A stretch of 43,389 bases of DNA from Pseudomonas viridiflava. Lineage in GTDB: Bacteria > Pseudomonadota > Gammaproteobacteria > Pseudomonadales > Pseudomonadaceae. Location of the stretch: NCBI RefSeq assembly GCF_001642795.1, contig NZ_LKEH01000017.1:512238-555626 (forward strand). The letters run 5' to 3'. The translations under genes and the position numbers were made by a program. This document shows, one piece after another, positions 17,729 to 25,991 of the stretch; position 1 is the first letter of the stretch; every line of letters starts with the position of its first letter. The notes beneath the pieces are model-generated. The model was not told the origin of the DNA. It saw only the letters and a list, made by a program, of their open reading frames with translations, and searched no databases.

Positions 17729-17744
17729 ATAACCAAATGGTTAT
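17729..17744. promoter_or_regulatory. Probable PcaQ-binding palindrome upstream of pcaHG
   Basis: ATAACC-AAAT-GGTTAT is a perfect 6+6 palindrome with a 4-base spacer. It agrees with the ATAACC-N4-GGTTAA motif described for PcaQ of Sinorhizobium meliloti. It overlaps the stop codon of pcaQ (17741-17743) and lies about 123 bp before the pcaH start. Confidence 0.75.
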
Positions 17745-18670
17745 GTATAAGACGTTTGACGGTAGGTTTCGCCAACGACTCTGAACTCATCCACGCACCA
17801 CTGGGCAGCGCGGGTCAGGGGAACAGCCGGGTTGCTGCACAGCCCCACCGAACCGCCCGGCTCACGGATGCCCATGTCCAGCTCGACCAGCGTGCCGTTG
17901 TGCAACTCCTGCAGAACGGCATCCAGCGGCGCGATCCAGATCGCGTCGCTGCGCTCGACATAACGTCGGCTCAGCGTCAGCGACAGCGTTTCAAGGCGCT
18001 GGCGCGGCGGCTGTATGCCGCATTGCACGAACAGACTGTCGGCGAACTTGCGGATGGTGGTGCCAGCCAGCGGCAGTACCAATGGGAAATTCGCCAGGCT
18101 TTCAGGTTTGAGGGGTGCCGCCAGCAACGGGTGACCAGTACGCACCACCAGGGTCATCGATTCGTTGTACAGGTGCTCGAACGTCAGCCCCAGTATCTGT
18201 GGACTGTCGGTCATGCGCCCGATCACCAGATCCAGTTCTCCGACGCGCAGTTGCGACAACAGATAAGCACTGGGGCCGGTCATGACGCTGATGATCAATG
18301 CCGGGTGCTGCTCGTGCAGACGCCCGACGACTTCGGGAACCAGCAGGCTCTCGGCCGTCGACAACACACCCAGACGCGCCGTGACCGTTTCGTGCTCGCC
18401 GGAGCGCAGGCTGTTCACGCCTTCGCGCAAGGCCTGAACGCTCGGCCCCGCATAGCGCATGAACGCCACACCGGCTTCGGTCAGCGCCGCCCCGGTCTTG
18501 CTGCGCACGAACAGCGTCGTTTCCAGCAGGGTTTCCAGCTCCTTAAGCGTCTTGGAAAGCGCTGGCTGGCTGATCGACAACACATCGCAGGCCCGCGCCA
18601 GACTGCCCTGGCGCGCCACTTCGAGAAAGCACACCAGATGGCGAAACTTGATTCGGGTATCGATATTCAA
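17741..18670 (-). CDS. pcaQ: LysR-type regulator PcaQ
   Basis: This 309-residue LysR-type activator has the N-terminal winged helix FRHLVCFLEVARQGSLARAC and LSISQPALSKTLKELE, then a periplasmic-binding-like effector domain. It probably senses a carboxylated muconate or lactone intermediate and turns on pcaHG and the other pca genes. The start is a TTG at 18670; I see no in-frame ATG or GTG upstream, and the HTH begins at the right distance. It is on the same strand as the pca genes, which is less common than the divergent layout, and its stop codon lies inside its presumed target site. The upstream glutaredoxin-like gene ends 32 bp before it. Confidence 0.9.
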   Translation of the reverse strand: MNIDTRIKFRHLVCFLEVARQGSLARACDVLSISQPALSKTLKELETLLETTLFVRSKTGAALTEAGVAFMRYAGPSVQALREGVNSLRSGEHETVTARLGVLSTAESLLVPEVVGRLHEQHPALIISVMTGPSAYLLSQLRVGELDLVIGRMTDSPQILGLTFEHLYNESMTLVVRTGHPLLAAPLKPESLANFPLVLPLAGTTIRKFADSLFVQCGIQPPRQRLETLSLTLSRRYVERSDAIWIAPLDAVLQELHNGTLVELDMGIREPGGSVGLCSNPAVPLTRAAQWCVDEFRVVGETYRQTSYT

Positions 18671-18702
18671 TGCGTGTCTTGCCCTGGGAGAAAGATGATC
18701 CG

Positions 18703-18945
18703 TTACGTGCTCAGAAAGGACGCCACCTGCGGCGCATCGAAAGGCCAGTCCAGCTCTTCGCCGGTGTCCACGCGACGCAGCACCGGTATCCTCAGCTCAT
18801 AACGTTCGAACAGCCACTCATCCTCGCAGATGTCGCGTCGCTCAACCAGCAAACCGCACTCATCCACGAATGGCAGCAACACGGCTTGCGCGATATCGCA
18901 CAAATGACAGCCCAGGGTGCCGAACAGTTGGCATTCAGGAAGCAT
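18703..18945 (-). CDS. Glutaredoxin-like protein (DUF836)
   Basis: This 80-residue protein has a thioredoxin-fold start, CQLFGTLGCHLCDIAQ, with a CxxC-type motif C-H-L-C, and the cis-proline strand as YELRIPVLRR. It fits the small glutaredoxin-like DUF836 family, whose redox partners are not well defined. The ATG at 18945 follows GAGGAGGG. It is on the same strand as pcaQ with a 32-bp gap and may share a transcript, but a role in aromatic catabolism is not shown by the sequence. Confidence 0.85.
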   Translation of the reverse strand: MLPECQLFGTLGCHLCDIAQAVLLPFVDECGLLVERRDICEDEWLFERYELRIPVLRRVDTGEELDWPFDAPQVASFLST

Positions 18946-19033
18946 CGAACCCTCCTCGTAAAGAGCGTGACCTGCCGAAACATTCTAGGCCCGGTCCTGG
19001 ATCGCGTCGAGGCGACCGACAGCCGTATCGGTG

Positions 19034-19654
19034 CTACAGCGGTTCAGCTGGAGCCCGCCAGTCCGGCTGTTTGAACGCGCGCTCGGAGCCGGAAATCTTG
19101 ACCGATATACGGTCCAGCAGTCGTTCGGCGTTGTACTTGGTGGTCGTGCTGTTGATGGCGATGAACAACAGACCGACAAGAACGGCGGACGAAGGAATCC
19201 TTCTGGTCGCATGCTGCTCCAGGCCAAGGAGAAACAGGCAGGCCGCCGTTGAACCCAGCAGCGCCCCCGCCACCGCCTCGGCGAGCGGATGAATGAAAGG
19301 CGCGACGCAAAAGACGCTGTACAACCAGCCCAGCAGCAGTCCGGTCACGGCACCGGGCCAGCGAAGACGCTGATCGTACTGTCGCGCCAGAAGACTCAGG
19401 GCGACGGTCAGAATCAGGCAGGTATTCATGGCATGGCCGCTGAGTACATAGATCCCCAGACTCTCGATCGCCACCCCCCAACCCTTGAACAGCACTTTGC
19501 TGATCACCACCATCGAGTAGGCTACAAAGAGCGTTGCCACCCACAACAAGGCGGAACGCTTCGAGCGGGCGGTCCATAACCAGGCGGCGATCACCAGTGC
19601 TGCGGGCAGCATGACCGTGATCCCGCCGTAAGGGGTAAACAGCTGTGGGCCCAT
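19034..19654 (-). CDS. PAP2-like integral membrane protein
   Basis: This 206-residue protein has about six hydrophobic helices and partial PAP2 phosphatase motifs: YVLSGHAMNT in the place of PSGH, and IHPLAEAVAG in the place of the third motif, with glutamate instead of aspartate after the histidine. The first motif (K-x6-R-P) and the arginine of the third motif are not evident, so activity as a lipid phosphatase is doubtful. The longer open frame begins with a TTG; the ATG at 19654 with GAGGAG is the better start. It follows the acyltransferase gene by 80 bp and may form a two-gene membrane unit with it. Confidence 0.65.
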   Translation of the reverse strand: MGPQLFTPYGGITVMLPAALVIAAWLWTARSKRSALLWVATLFVAYSMVVISKVLFKGWGVAIESLGIYVLSGHAMNTCLILTVALSLLARQYDQRLRWPGAVTGLLLGWLYSVFCVAPFIHPLAEAVAGALLGSTAACLFLLGLEQHATRRIPSSAVLVGLLFIAINSTTTKYNAERLLDRISVKISGSERAFKQPDWRAPAEPL

Positions 19655-19734
19655 CCGCAAGTCTCCTCGATCCGGCCGTCCGTTCAACGACGTATCTCAG
19701 CAGAGCCCTGCCTCTGGGCGCCATGTAAAAATTT

Positions 19735-20820
19735 CTATGCACCCACCTTCGCCGCGCCAGTTCTAAAGCGCCGTTTACCAAACGCGTTGGCGCGATCCAG
19801 CACCGGCTTCTCGAAACAGCGATAACCAACCCAGCCGTAGCACAGGGTGGCCGCCACCATCAGGGCCGCGAAGAACAGGTTGTCCAGATAGCTCTCGGGC
19901 CATGCGCCCACCCCATTCCAGATGCGCCCGATCACCCCCAGCACCAGCAGATGAGACAGGTAGATGGTGTAGGACATGTCGCCCACGACCACCAACGGCG
20001 TCGGGACCGAGATCTTTTGTCGTCTCTCCAGCAGCGCGAGGGTCAGCACCAGCAGGCCGAACGTGCCGCCCACCATCAGCATGCGCAGCAAACCCTGACT
20101 GTCGTAGAGCCGATAGGCCGCAATCAGCGGAACGCCTGCCAGCAACGCAACAGCCAGCAAACCCCAGACGGCAGCCGTCGGCAGACGTGTACTGTGCCGA
20201 CTGTAGAAAAACAGCGCCAGCGCCACGCCAATGATGAATTCCAGTGAATAGGGATGCAGGATGATCTTCAACGCCGATGACTGATCCTGCCAGTCCTGCA
20301 GGAGGTTGAACGCCACGATGATCAACGCCCAGCCCGCCATCAGCCACGGCAAATGACGCTCCTTGAAGAGCAACAGGCCGGTAAATACCAGGTAGAACCA
20401 CAGTTCGAACAGCAGCGACCAAGCGACCATCACCAGCAGCACCTTGTCGTTGGGCAGCAACAGGAACGACATCAGCAGGTTCGACGAGCCATGGCCGCTG
20501 TTGACCAGACCCGGCTGCACCAGAAAGACCCCGAGTGTGATGAAGAAATACAGCCAGTAGGTCGGATAGATCCGCGACACCCGGTTGAACAGAAAGCGCT
20601 GAGCCTCGACCCCATTCTGGAACCGGCCGCGACTGACGATCACCATCACGAAGCCGCTGATGACGAAAAAAAGATCCACCCCCAGCTGAAAGAAATCCAG
20701 CCAAGGCGGCAGCAAGGTGTCGCCACCGGAAAAACGCGCCTCGATCGGCATCATGTGAAACAGCACCACCCCCAGAACGGCCAGGCCCCTCAATCCTTGC
20801 AGCGAGTACAACCGCTCCAT
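19735..20820 (-). CDS. Acyltransferase family 3 membrane protein
   Basis: This 361-residue integral membrane protein of the acyltransferase-3 (OafA/ExoZ) family moves acetyl or other acyl groups onto extracytoplasmic carbohydrate. Motifs are LQGLRGLAVLGVVLFHM, with the conserved R and H of the first helix, and LGVDLFFVISGFVMV. About ten helices follow. There is no C-terminal SGNH domain. The start is the ATG at 20820 with GGAGAGG upstream, rather than the in-frame TTG 12 bases earlier. The likely substrate is LPS, exopolysaccharide or a periplasmic glucan; no polysaccharide locus is adjacent to decide. Confidence 0.88.
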   Translation of the reverse strand: MERLYSLQGLRGLAVLGVVLFHMMPIEARFSGGDTLLPPWLDFFQLGVDLFFVISGFVMVIVSRGRFQNGVEAQRFLFNRVSRIYPTYWLYFFITLGVFLVQPGLVNSGHGSSNLLMSFLLLPNDKVLLVMVAWSLLFELWFYLVFTGLLLFKERHLPWLMAGWALIIVAFNLLQDWQDQSSALKIILHPYSLEFIIGVALALFFYSRHSTRLPTAAVWGLLAVALLAGVPLIAAYRLYDSQGLLRMLMVGGTFGLLVLTLALLERRQKISVPTPLVVVGDMSYTIYLSHLLVLGVIGRIWNGVGAWPESYLDNLFFAALMVAATLCYGWVGYRCFEKPVLDRANAFGKRRFRTGAAKVGA

Positions 20821-21266
20821 GCCCCTCTCCAATCACTGACCGACGCTGCGCCGGTACTTCCAGAACGACCCCGAACGAGTCGGGTCTTGTCAGACGCTGC
20901 ACGGGCAAGCGGATGCGCACATTTTTCTTGTAGGTCCGGTGTTTGCTGCGCGACAGCGCTACGTCGAAGACGTGGTGGCGCCTCCCACAGTTCGTTGCGT
21001 TCTGCACCACGAGCATAGCCAAACGCAGCCATTATGAAACACCTACGCCAGCCTCCCGTTTTTTTCTCGCGGCTTGCGCTTATGGAGTAAGGTTGTCCAC
21101 CGGCAATCTGCCGATGCGCCGATCTGGCGCAAATGTCTGTACGCCACGCACCAGCACAAGGCGAAAGCCGCGTCGCCACGCGATGTGCATCGACGCAGCA
21201 ATTGAAGTGAACCTTCGCCAATTCCCTGTACTCGAAACATCCATACGCCACCAAACGGAGAAAACC
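20821..21266. other. Intergenic region upstream of the DUF883 operon
   Basis: This region holds the promoters of the acyltransferase gene (minus strand) and the DUF883 operon (plus strand). At 20961-20990 lies half of a REP-like palindrome that is complete at 41414-41459. I see no gene in the rest. Confidence 0.55.
20961..20990 (-). repeat. Half copy of a REP-like palindrome
   Basis: Twenty bases at 20971-20990 are identical to 41441-41460. The ten bases before them are the reverse complement of the loop region of the 41.4-kb copy. This copy therefore corresponds to one arm plus the loop of the reverse-complemented element, with the other arm lost. Confidence 0.75.
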
Positions 21267-21581
21267 ATGCCTCGCCAAACCGCACAGAATGCTCAGGAAA
21301 TCTTGATGGCAGACTTTCAGGTCCTGGTCGCCGACACCGAGAAGCTGCTGGCACACACGGCAACCCTCGCTGGTGATCAGGCAGATGAACTGCGTGCCCA
21401 GATTCAGGTAAGCCTGCTGCGTGCCAAAGAGACGCTCAAGCAGACTGAAGAATCCCTGCGCGAGCGTGGCGAAGCAGCAATCGTCGCAACCGAAGAATAC
21501 GTGCAGAACAATCCATGGCAATCGGTCGGCCTGGCCGCCGGTGCCGGTTTCCTGATCGGCCTGCTGGCCACAAGGCGCTAA
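21267..21581 (+). CDS. DUF883 family protein (ElaB/YqjD type)
   Basis: This 104-residue protein is a long amphipathic, heptad-like helix (about 10-75) followed by a single C-terminal membrane anchor in AAGAGFLIGLLATRR. NNPWQSVGLAAGAGFL is the hallmark of the ElaB/YqjD/DUF883 family. In E. coli such proteins are stationary-phase membrane proteins that bind ribosomes. The ATG at 21267 follows CGGAG; an open frame continues upstream but has no family match. yqjE follows 4 bp after the stop, an operon arrangement also seen in E. coli. Confidence 0.9.
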   Translation: MPRQTAQNAQEILMADFQVLVADTEKLLAHTATLAGDQADELRAQIQVSLLRAKETLKQTEESLRERGEAAIVATEEYVQNNPWQSVGLAAGAGFLIGLLATRR

Positions 21582-21585
21582 TACC

Positions 21586-21978
21586 ATGACTTTGGGAACG
21601 GAATCAGGTCCGCCCCACGCGGACCACGGCTCTTCACCGCGGCGCCTGGGTGCCGCTTTTCTGGGCTTGCTGCACAGCCATGTCGAGCTGTTCGGCATCG
21701 AGTTGCAGGAGCAGAAGGCGCGTACTGTCAGTCTTTTGCTGTTCGCGGGTCTGGCACTGGTGTTCGGTCTGCTGCTGCTCACCGGGCTGTCGGCACTGCT
21801 GCTGATCGTGTTGTGGGACAGTTACAGGCTGGCCGGCATCATCGGCCTGTGCACGTTCTACTTCCTGGCTGCGGTGTTCTGTGGACTTCGCTTGAAGGCT
21901 GCCATCTTCGACGAATCCTCGCCGTTCCATGCGACTCTCGAAGAACTGGCCAACGACCGTGAGCGACTGATGCCATGA
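21586..21978 (+). CDS. YqjE-like phage-holin-family membrane protein
   Basis: This 130-residue protein has an N-terminal soluble helix (LGAAFLGLLHSHVELFGIEL) and two membrane helices (LLLFAGLALVFGLLLLTGLS and IIGLCTFYFLAAVFCGLRL). This fits YqjE/DUF1469, often labelled phage holin superfamily III. It is not evidence of a prophage. It lies 4 bp after the DUF883 gene and overlaps the next gene by 4 bp, so the three are translationally coupled. The function is likely in the membrane during stress or stationary phase. Confidence 0.87.
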   Translation: MTLGTESGPPHADHGSSPRRLGAAFLGLLHSHVELFGIELQEQKARTVSLLLFAGLALVFGLLLLTGLSALLLIVLWDSYRLAGIIGLCTFYFLAAVFCGLRLKAAIFDESSPFHATLEELANDRERLMP

Positions 21979-22316
21979 GCGAACCCAAATCCCATCAGGG
22001 CAACACCCGTCGCGAACTGCGCAAGGCGCTGATCCGTCTGCGCATGGAAATGCATCGCCAGGAAATACGCCACGAATCCACCACGCTGCTGCAGCCCCTG
22101 CAACGCTTCAGGGGCCTGCGTCACGACTGGAAAAGTGCGCTGGGCATTCGCCATGCGCCACTGTGGGGAGTGGGTTCGGTCGCGCTGCTGGGCTTTCTCA
22201 GCGGCAAGCGGGCCAAGACCGGTCGCACCAGCTTCCTTGGCAAGCTGCTCAAGCTGGGCATCACGCTCACACCGCTGATCAAGGTCGCTCTGCAGAGTCG
22301 CGCACGCAAACGCTGA
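21975..22316 (+). CDS. Conserved small protein of the DUF883-YqjE operon
   Basis: I do not recognise a named family for this 113-residue protein. Its first 50 residues are very basic and helical (RRELRKALIRLRMEMHRQEI). A short hydrophobic stretch, APLWGVGSVALLGFLSG, follows, and the C-terminus is basic again (LQSRARKR). It occupies the place of yqjK in the enterobacterial operon and may be its counterpart. The ATGA overlap with yqjE and the tight spacing support a real gene. Confidence 0.75.
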   Translation: MSEPKSHQGNTRRELRKALIRLRMEMHRQEIRHESTTLLQPLQRFRGLRHDWKSALGIRHAPLWGVGSVALLGFLSGKRAKTGRTSFLGKLLKLGITLTPLIKVALQSRARKR

Positions 22317-22362
22317 GACGCCTGTTGGCTGCATTCTTGCTAACTCCTGCCAAGTAACATTT

Positions 22363-22390
22363 CGCCCGCTGTGAACACTCACAGCGGGCG
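22363..22390. terminator. Perfect hairpin after the DUF883 operon
   Basis: A 12-bp perfect stem, 22363-22374 with 22379-22390, has loop ACAC. No long T-run follows at once, so it may be a weak terminator or an RNA-stabilising end. A GTG inside it is an unlikely start for the next gene. Confidence 0.5.
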
Positions 22391-22445
22391 GCTTGCGTTT
22401 ACCTCCCTCCCTAACGCTCATTCCACCTTCACTAAGGAAGGCCAC

Positions 22446-23609
22446 GTGATTTCAGGGCAACCCCTTGCCTGCTTCCAGCCGTTCATTGACACCGCCACTG
22501 GCCGCATAGCAGGCGTCGAGGCGCTTGGCCGACTGTGCGACAGCGAAGGACGGCTGCATTCGGTCGGACCGCTGTTCAACGACCCGCAGGTGCCGGCCGC
22601 CGAACTGCGGAGACTTGACCGCCTGATTCGTGACCACGCCTTGAGTCGTCTGCATGAAGCTCCCGAGGACTGGTTTCTCAGCCTGAATATTTCCCCACGC
22701 TGGATCAGCCGACTGCGGCCCGGCCAGGCTCTGCCGAGCCTCGCGCAACTGGTGCAGCATCATGTTCCTGCTGAACGCGTAGTGTTTGAAATCACCGAAC
22801 TGGGCGGCGACATTCAGCGTCTGAGCGAGGTTGTAGAGCGCTATCGCCAAGCGGGCGCGCGCATCGCGATCGATGACTTCGGCGCAGGTTATTCGCAACT
22901 GGACCGGGTTCTGGCGTTGCAACCGGATATCCTCAAACTCGACATGCGCCTGTTTCAGGCCGCAGCCAAAGGCGGTCCGAGCAGCGATGTGGTCAAGGCG
23001 CTCGCGTTGATGGCGGAAAAGACCGGCTGCTGGATCATTGCCGAAGGTGTCGAGACCGAAGCCGAATTGCACTTCGCTCTGGAGTGCGGGGCACGTTACG
23101 TTCAGGGCTACCTGTTCGCGAAAGGCGAGCTGGAATTCTTCGCGGCCGACGCCTTCGTGGCCCGATTCGCCGAGCTGCGCGATCGCTATGTGTTGCGCAA
23201 AGTGGCCGAACGGGCACGCCTGATGGACCTGCGCCAGCGTCTCGCCATTCTGATGGACAGTCTGCAGCGCTGGGCGCAGACACAGGCGCCGATCAGCGCA
23301 CTGCCGCAATTGCACGATTATCCCTGGCTGCTGCGGTTCTATCAGTGCGACCGCCACGGCACGCAGTTGACGCCCAACCTGGAATGGCGAGACGGTGCCT
23401 GGCATGCCGATGCGCGCTACCTGGGGCACAACTGGTCGTGGCGTCCGTACTTCTACCATCTTCTGGCCGAGGGCTGGCACGAACGCCGTCTGACTCTGTC
23501 GAACACCTACCGCGACGCCACCACTAACCAGTATTGCCTGACGGCAGGCCAGTTCTTCGACAACGGCACGCGTCTGCTTCTGATCGATATCGATGCCGCC
23601 GGCATGTGA
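22446..23609 (+). CDS. EAL-domain c-di-GMP phosphodiesterase with C-terminal sensory-like domain
   Basis: This protein of about 387 residues hydrolyses cyclic di-GMP. The EAL domain (about 8-240) keeps the catalytic set: GVEALGRL, SLNISPR, FEITELGG, IAIDDFGAGYSQLD, LKLDMRL, IIAEGVETEAEL and VQGYLFAKG. The C-terminal 130 residues (LSNTYRDATTNQYCLTAGQF, then FDNGTRLLLIDID) look like the PAS-like C-terminal domain of B. subtilis YkuI, which binds a ligand. The preferred start is the GTG at 22446 with AAGGAAGG upstream; the GTG at 22371 lies in a hairpin. There is no receiver or membrane segment. A free receiver of RocR-like type lies about 1.7 kb downstream. Confidence 0.88.
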   Translation: MISGQPLACFQPFIDTATGRIAGVEALGRLCDSEGRLHSVGPLFNDPQVPAAELRRLDRLIRDHALSRLHEAPEDWFLSLNISPRWISRLRPGQALPSLAQLVQHHVPAERVVFEITELGGDIQRLSEVVERYRQAGARIAIDDFGAGYSQLDRVLALQPDILKLDMRLFQAAAKGGPSSDVVKALALMAEKTGCWIIAEGVETEAELHFALECGARYVQGYLFAKGELEFFAADAFVARFAELRDRYVLRKVAERARLMDLRQRLAILMDSLQRWAQTQAPISALPQLHDYPWLLRFYQCDRHGTQLTPNLEWRDGAWHADARYLGHNWSWRPYFYHLLAEGWHERRLTLSNTYRDATTNQYCLTAGQFFDNGTRLLLIDIDAAGM

Positions 23610-23672
23610 AGGCCTTGCGGCCAGCGCGCCGAACCGGGAAGCTAGGCCAATACGACTGACGGAGTGACCGCC

Positions 23673-25004
23673 TTGGATTGGCAAACCCTGCTTAACCGCG
23701 AACGACTTGGCAAGACCCTGCACAGCCCTGAGGAACTGGGGCGCAGCCCATTCCACAAGGACCATGACCGCATCATCTTCTCAGGTGCCTTCCGGCGTCT
23801 GGGACGCAAGACCCAGGTCCATCCGGTCTCCAGCAACGACCATATCCACACCCGCCTGACCCATTCGCTGGAAGTCAGTTGCGTGGGTCGCTCGCTGGGC
23901 ATGCGGGTCGGTGAAACCCTGCGCAGCGCCCTGCCCGACTGGTGCGACCCCAGCGATCTCGGCATGGTGATCCAGTCAGCGTGCCTGGCGCACGACATCG
24001 GCAATCCTCCCTTCGGGCATTCGGGTGAAGACGCAATCCGCAACTGGTTCAACCAGGCAGCGGGCCGCGGCTGGCTCGATGCGATGAGCGAAACCGAGCG
24101 CAACGACTTCCTCAACTTCGAAGGCAATGCGCAGGGCTTTCGCGTACTCACCCAGCTGGAGTATCACCAGTTCGACGGCGGCACCCGGCTGACCTACGCC
24201 ACGCTGGGTACCTACCTGAAGTACCCGTGGACCGCGCGGCATGCCGACTCGCTGGGCTACAAGAAGCACAAGTTCGGCTGCTACCAGAGCGAACTGCCGA
24301 TTCTCGAGCAGATTGCCAACAAGCTCGGCCTGCCGCAGTTGGAAGAGCAGCGCTGGGCACGTCATCCGCTGGTTTACCTGATGGAAGCCGCCGATGACAT
24401 CTGTTACGCCCTGATCGACCTTGAGGACGGTCTGGAAATGGACCTGCTCGATTACGCCGAAGTGGAAGCCCTGCTGCTGGGGCTGGTGGGCGATGACCTG
24501 CCGGAAACCTACCGTCAACTGGGCCCGTCGGACTCGCGGCGACGCAAGCTGGCAATCCTGCGCGGCAAGGCCATTGAGCACCTGACCAATGCCGCTGCCC
24601 GCGCGTTTGTCGAGCAGCAGGATGCCCTGCTGGCCGGTACGCTTCAGGGCGATCTGGTGGAGCACATGCATGGTCCGGCCAAGCGCTGCGTGTTGAGCGC
24701 CAAGGACATGGCCCGCAAGAAGATCTTTCAGGACAAGCGCAAGACCCTGCACGAGATTGGCGCCTACACCACGCTGGAAATTCTCCTCAACGCTTTTTGC
24801 GGCGCTGCGGTGGAGCAGTTCGGTGGCCGTACGCCCTCGTTCAAGCACCGACGCATTCTCGATCTAATGGGCAATAGCGCGCCCGATCCGAAGGCGCCGC
24901 TGCATGCTTCGTTTCTGCGCATGATCGACTTCATTGCCGGCATGACCGACAGCTACGCAACCGAGATGGCCAGAGAAATGACGGGCCGATCCGCGCAGTT
25001 CTGA
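23673..25004 (+). CDS. dgt: dGTP triphosphohydrolase (dGTPase, HD domain)
   Basis: This 443-residue enzyme cleaves dGTP (or dNTPs in this subfamily) to the nucleoside and tripolyphosphate and helps control dNTP pools. HD-domain ligands are in THSLEVS and in [16 protein letters not shown], with [16 protein letters not shown] further on. [12 protein letters not shown] is the usual N-terminal signature. The TTG at 23673 (MDWQTLL) has GGAG at a spacing of 8; the in-frame GTG at 23664 overlaps that site, so the TTG is preferred. The gene follows the EAL gene by 63 bp and may be read with it. Confidence 0.93.
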   Translation: MDWQTLLNRERLGKTLHSPEELGRSPFHKDHDRIIFSGAFRRLGRKTQVHPVSSNDHIHTRLTHSLEVSCVGRSLGMRVGETLRSALPDWCDPSDLGMVIQSACLAHDIGNPPFGHSGEDAIRNWFNQAAGRGWLDAMSETERNDFLNFEGNAQGFRVLTQLEYHQFDGGTRLTYATLGTYLKYPWTARHADSLGYKKHKFGCYQSELPILEQIANKLGLPQLEEQRWARHPLVYLMEAADDICYALIDLEDGLEMDLLDYAEVEALLLGLVGDDLPETYRQLGPSDSRRRKLAILRGKAIEHLTNAAARAFVEQQDALLAGTLQGDLVEHMHGPAKRCVLSAKDMARKKIFQDKRKTLHEIGAYTTLEILLNAFCGAAVEQFGGRTPSFKHRRILDLMGNSAPDPKAPLHASFLRMIDFIAGMTDSYATEMAREMTGRSAQF

Positions 25005-25264
25005 GGGCGGGTACAGGGCGAGCAGAGCCACCTGAAACCGGTGCTCGCTCGCTCGGCCGTGGAACTTCACCGCACCTCAACTTCAGAAACGTCCTACACA
25101 CCTGCCAGACGCGTCTTATCGCAGCGTTTTCGACACACCCCAATAATCCGGCACTTCATGGCCGAACCGGTAAGCCATCCAGCTGCCTGCGGCACCTTCG
25201 GGAACCGCACGATACCTGTCGACCCGGCTCGAACCACCCCTGCCTCGTCCCAGCCGGTAACCTC

Positions 25265-25663
25265 ATGTTCAAGCACAACCTGCGAATCCTGCTGGTGGAG
25301 GATCATCCCTTTCAGTTGATCGCCACCCAGATACTGCTCAACAACCAGGGATATTTTCTGCTGACCCCCGTTCTGACCGCCAGCGAGGCCATGGCTGCCA
25401 TGGAACGCAGCCCAGAACCCTACGACCTCATTCTGTGTGACCAGAGGCTTCCCGACCTCGATGGTCTGGATCTGATCGAAAAGGCCTGGAAGCGCGGGCT
25501 GATCCGGCATGCCGTGCTGCTCAGCGGGCTTGCGGCACAGCAACTGCTTGACCTCGAACAGCTTGCCATCCGGTTGGGTCTGCCAATGCTAGGCTGCCTG
25601 AGCAAGCCACTGAACGGCCCGGTTCTTGTCCACCTGCTGAACGGCGTTTCAGGTTCGCAATGA
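25265..25663 (+). CDS. Stand-alone response-regulator receiver, RocR-receiver-like
   Basis: This 132-residue protein is a single CheY-like receiver with no output domain. The phosphorylation pocket is complete: E12-D13 (LLVEDHPF), D59 (LILCDQRLPDLDG), the S of VLLSG, and K of SKPL. The segment AIRLGLPMLGCLSKPL resembles the receiver of P. aeruginosa RocR (receiver-EAL), as I recall it, where a similar LG-x-LG-x-KP stretch leads to the EAL domain. Here the frame stops at that point. It could divert phosphate from the kinase at 26627, or be a remnant of a RocR-like gene. The ribosome-binding site before the ATG is weak. Confidence 0.85.
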   Translation: MFKHNLRILLVEDHPFQLIATQILLNNQGYFLLTPVLTASEAMAAMERSPEPYDLILCDQRLPDLDGLDLIEKAWKRGLIRHAVLLSGLAAQQLLDLEQLAIRLGLPMLGCLSKPLNGPVLVHLLNGVSGSQ

Positions 25664-25991
25664 CATTGTGCAACAGGTCGTCGCACCGACCTTTGGATAA
25701 ACGCGCAGACGTTATGACTTACTGCACATCCGTATTGTAGGAATAATACGATAGACGCGACGGCTAATTCCCAAACGCAATAAACACGCCCTGAAAACCT
25801 AACTAACCCCCAGAGTAAAGCGCGAAATATTTTTAAACATGGAGCGTTCAAAGTAGGCTTTTACGTACTCCGAGACTCTAATTATTGTAGGAACTTTCCT
25901 ATATATACGTGCCGACCACGTCTCTTCATGGGCCTGCCCGAACATCTGAGCTAAGGTGCGCGCTTTCTTCGCTGCTTGTATGGATTTAAAT
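25664..25991. promoter_or_regulatory. AT-rich control region of the BvgA-like gene
   Basis: This 328-bp region is clearly AT-richer than its surroundings. It has two exact copies of TATTGTAGGAA, at 25733-25743 and 25883-25893, 150 bp apart. The second is part of the inverted repeat TAGGAA-CT-TTCCTA (25888-25901). The first lies in the dyad CGTATT-N8-AATACG (25731-25750). TTTCCTA is the heptamer reported for BvgA in Bordetella, so these are likely autoregulatory sites. I see no gene here. Confidence 0.6.

Noticed and set aside
19775..21022. 415-codon frame overlapping the acyltransferase gene
   Set aside because: It is in another frame of the same strand and lacks hydrophobic helices; the acyltransferase motifs are in the other frame.
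21586..21978. Phage holin hit as sign of a prophage
   Set aside because: The YqjE family is a normal chromosomal partner of DUF883 genes, and no other phage gene is nearby.
22371..22445. Upstream GTG start for the EAL gene
   Set aside because: The GTG is inside a perfect hairpin; the GTG at 22446 has AAGGAAGG at good spacing.
25200..25240. GGGAACC stretch as an hrp box
   Set aside because: No CCAC element at the required distance follows it.
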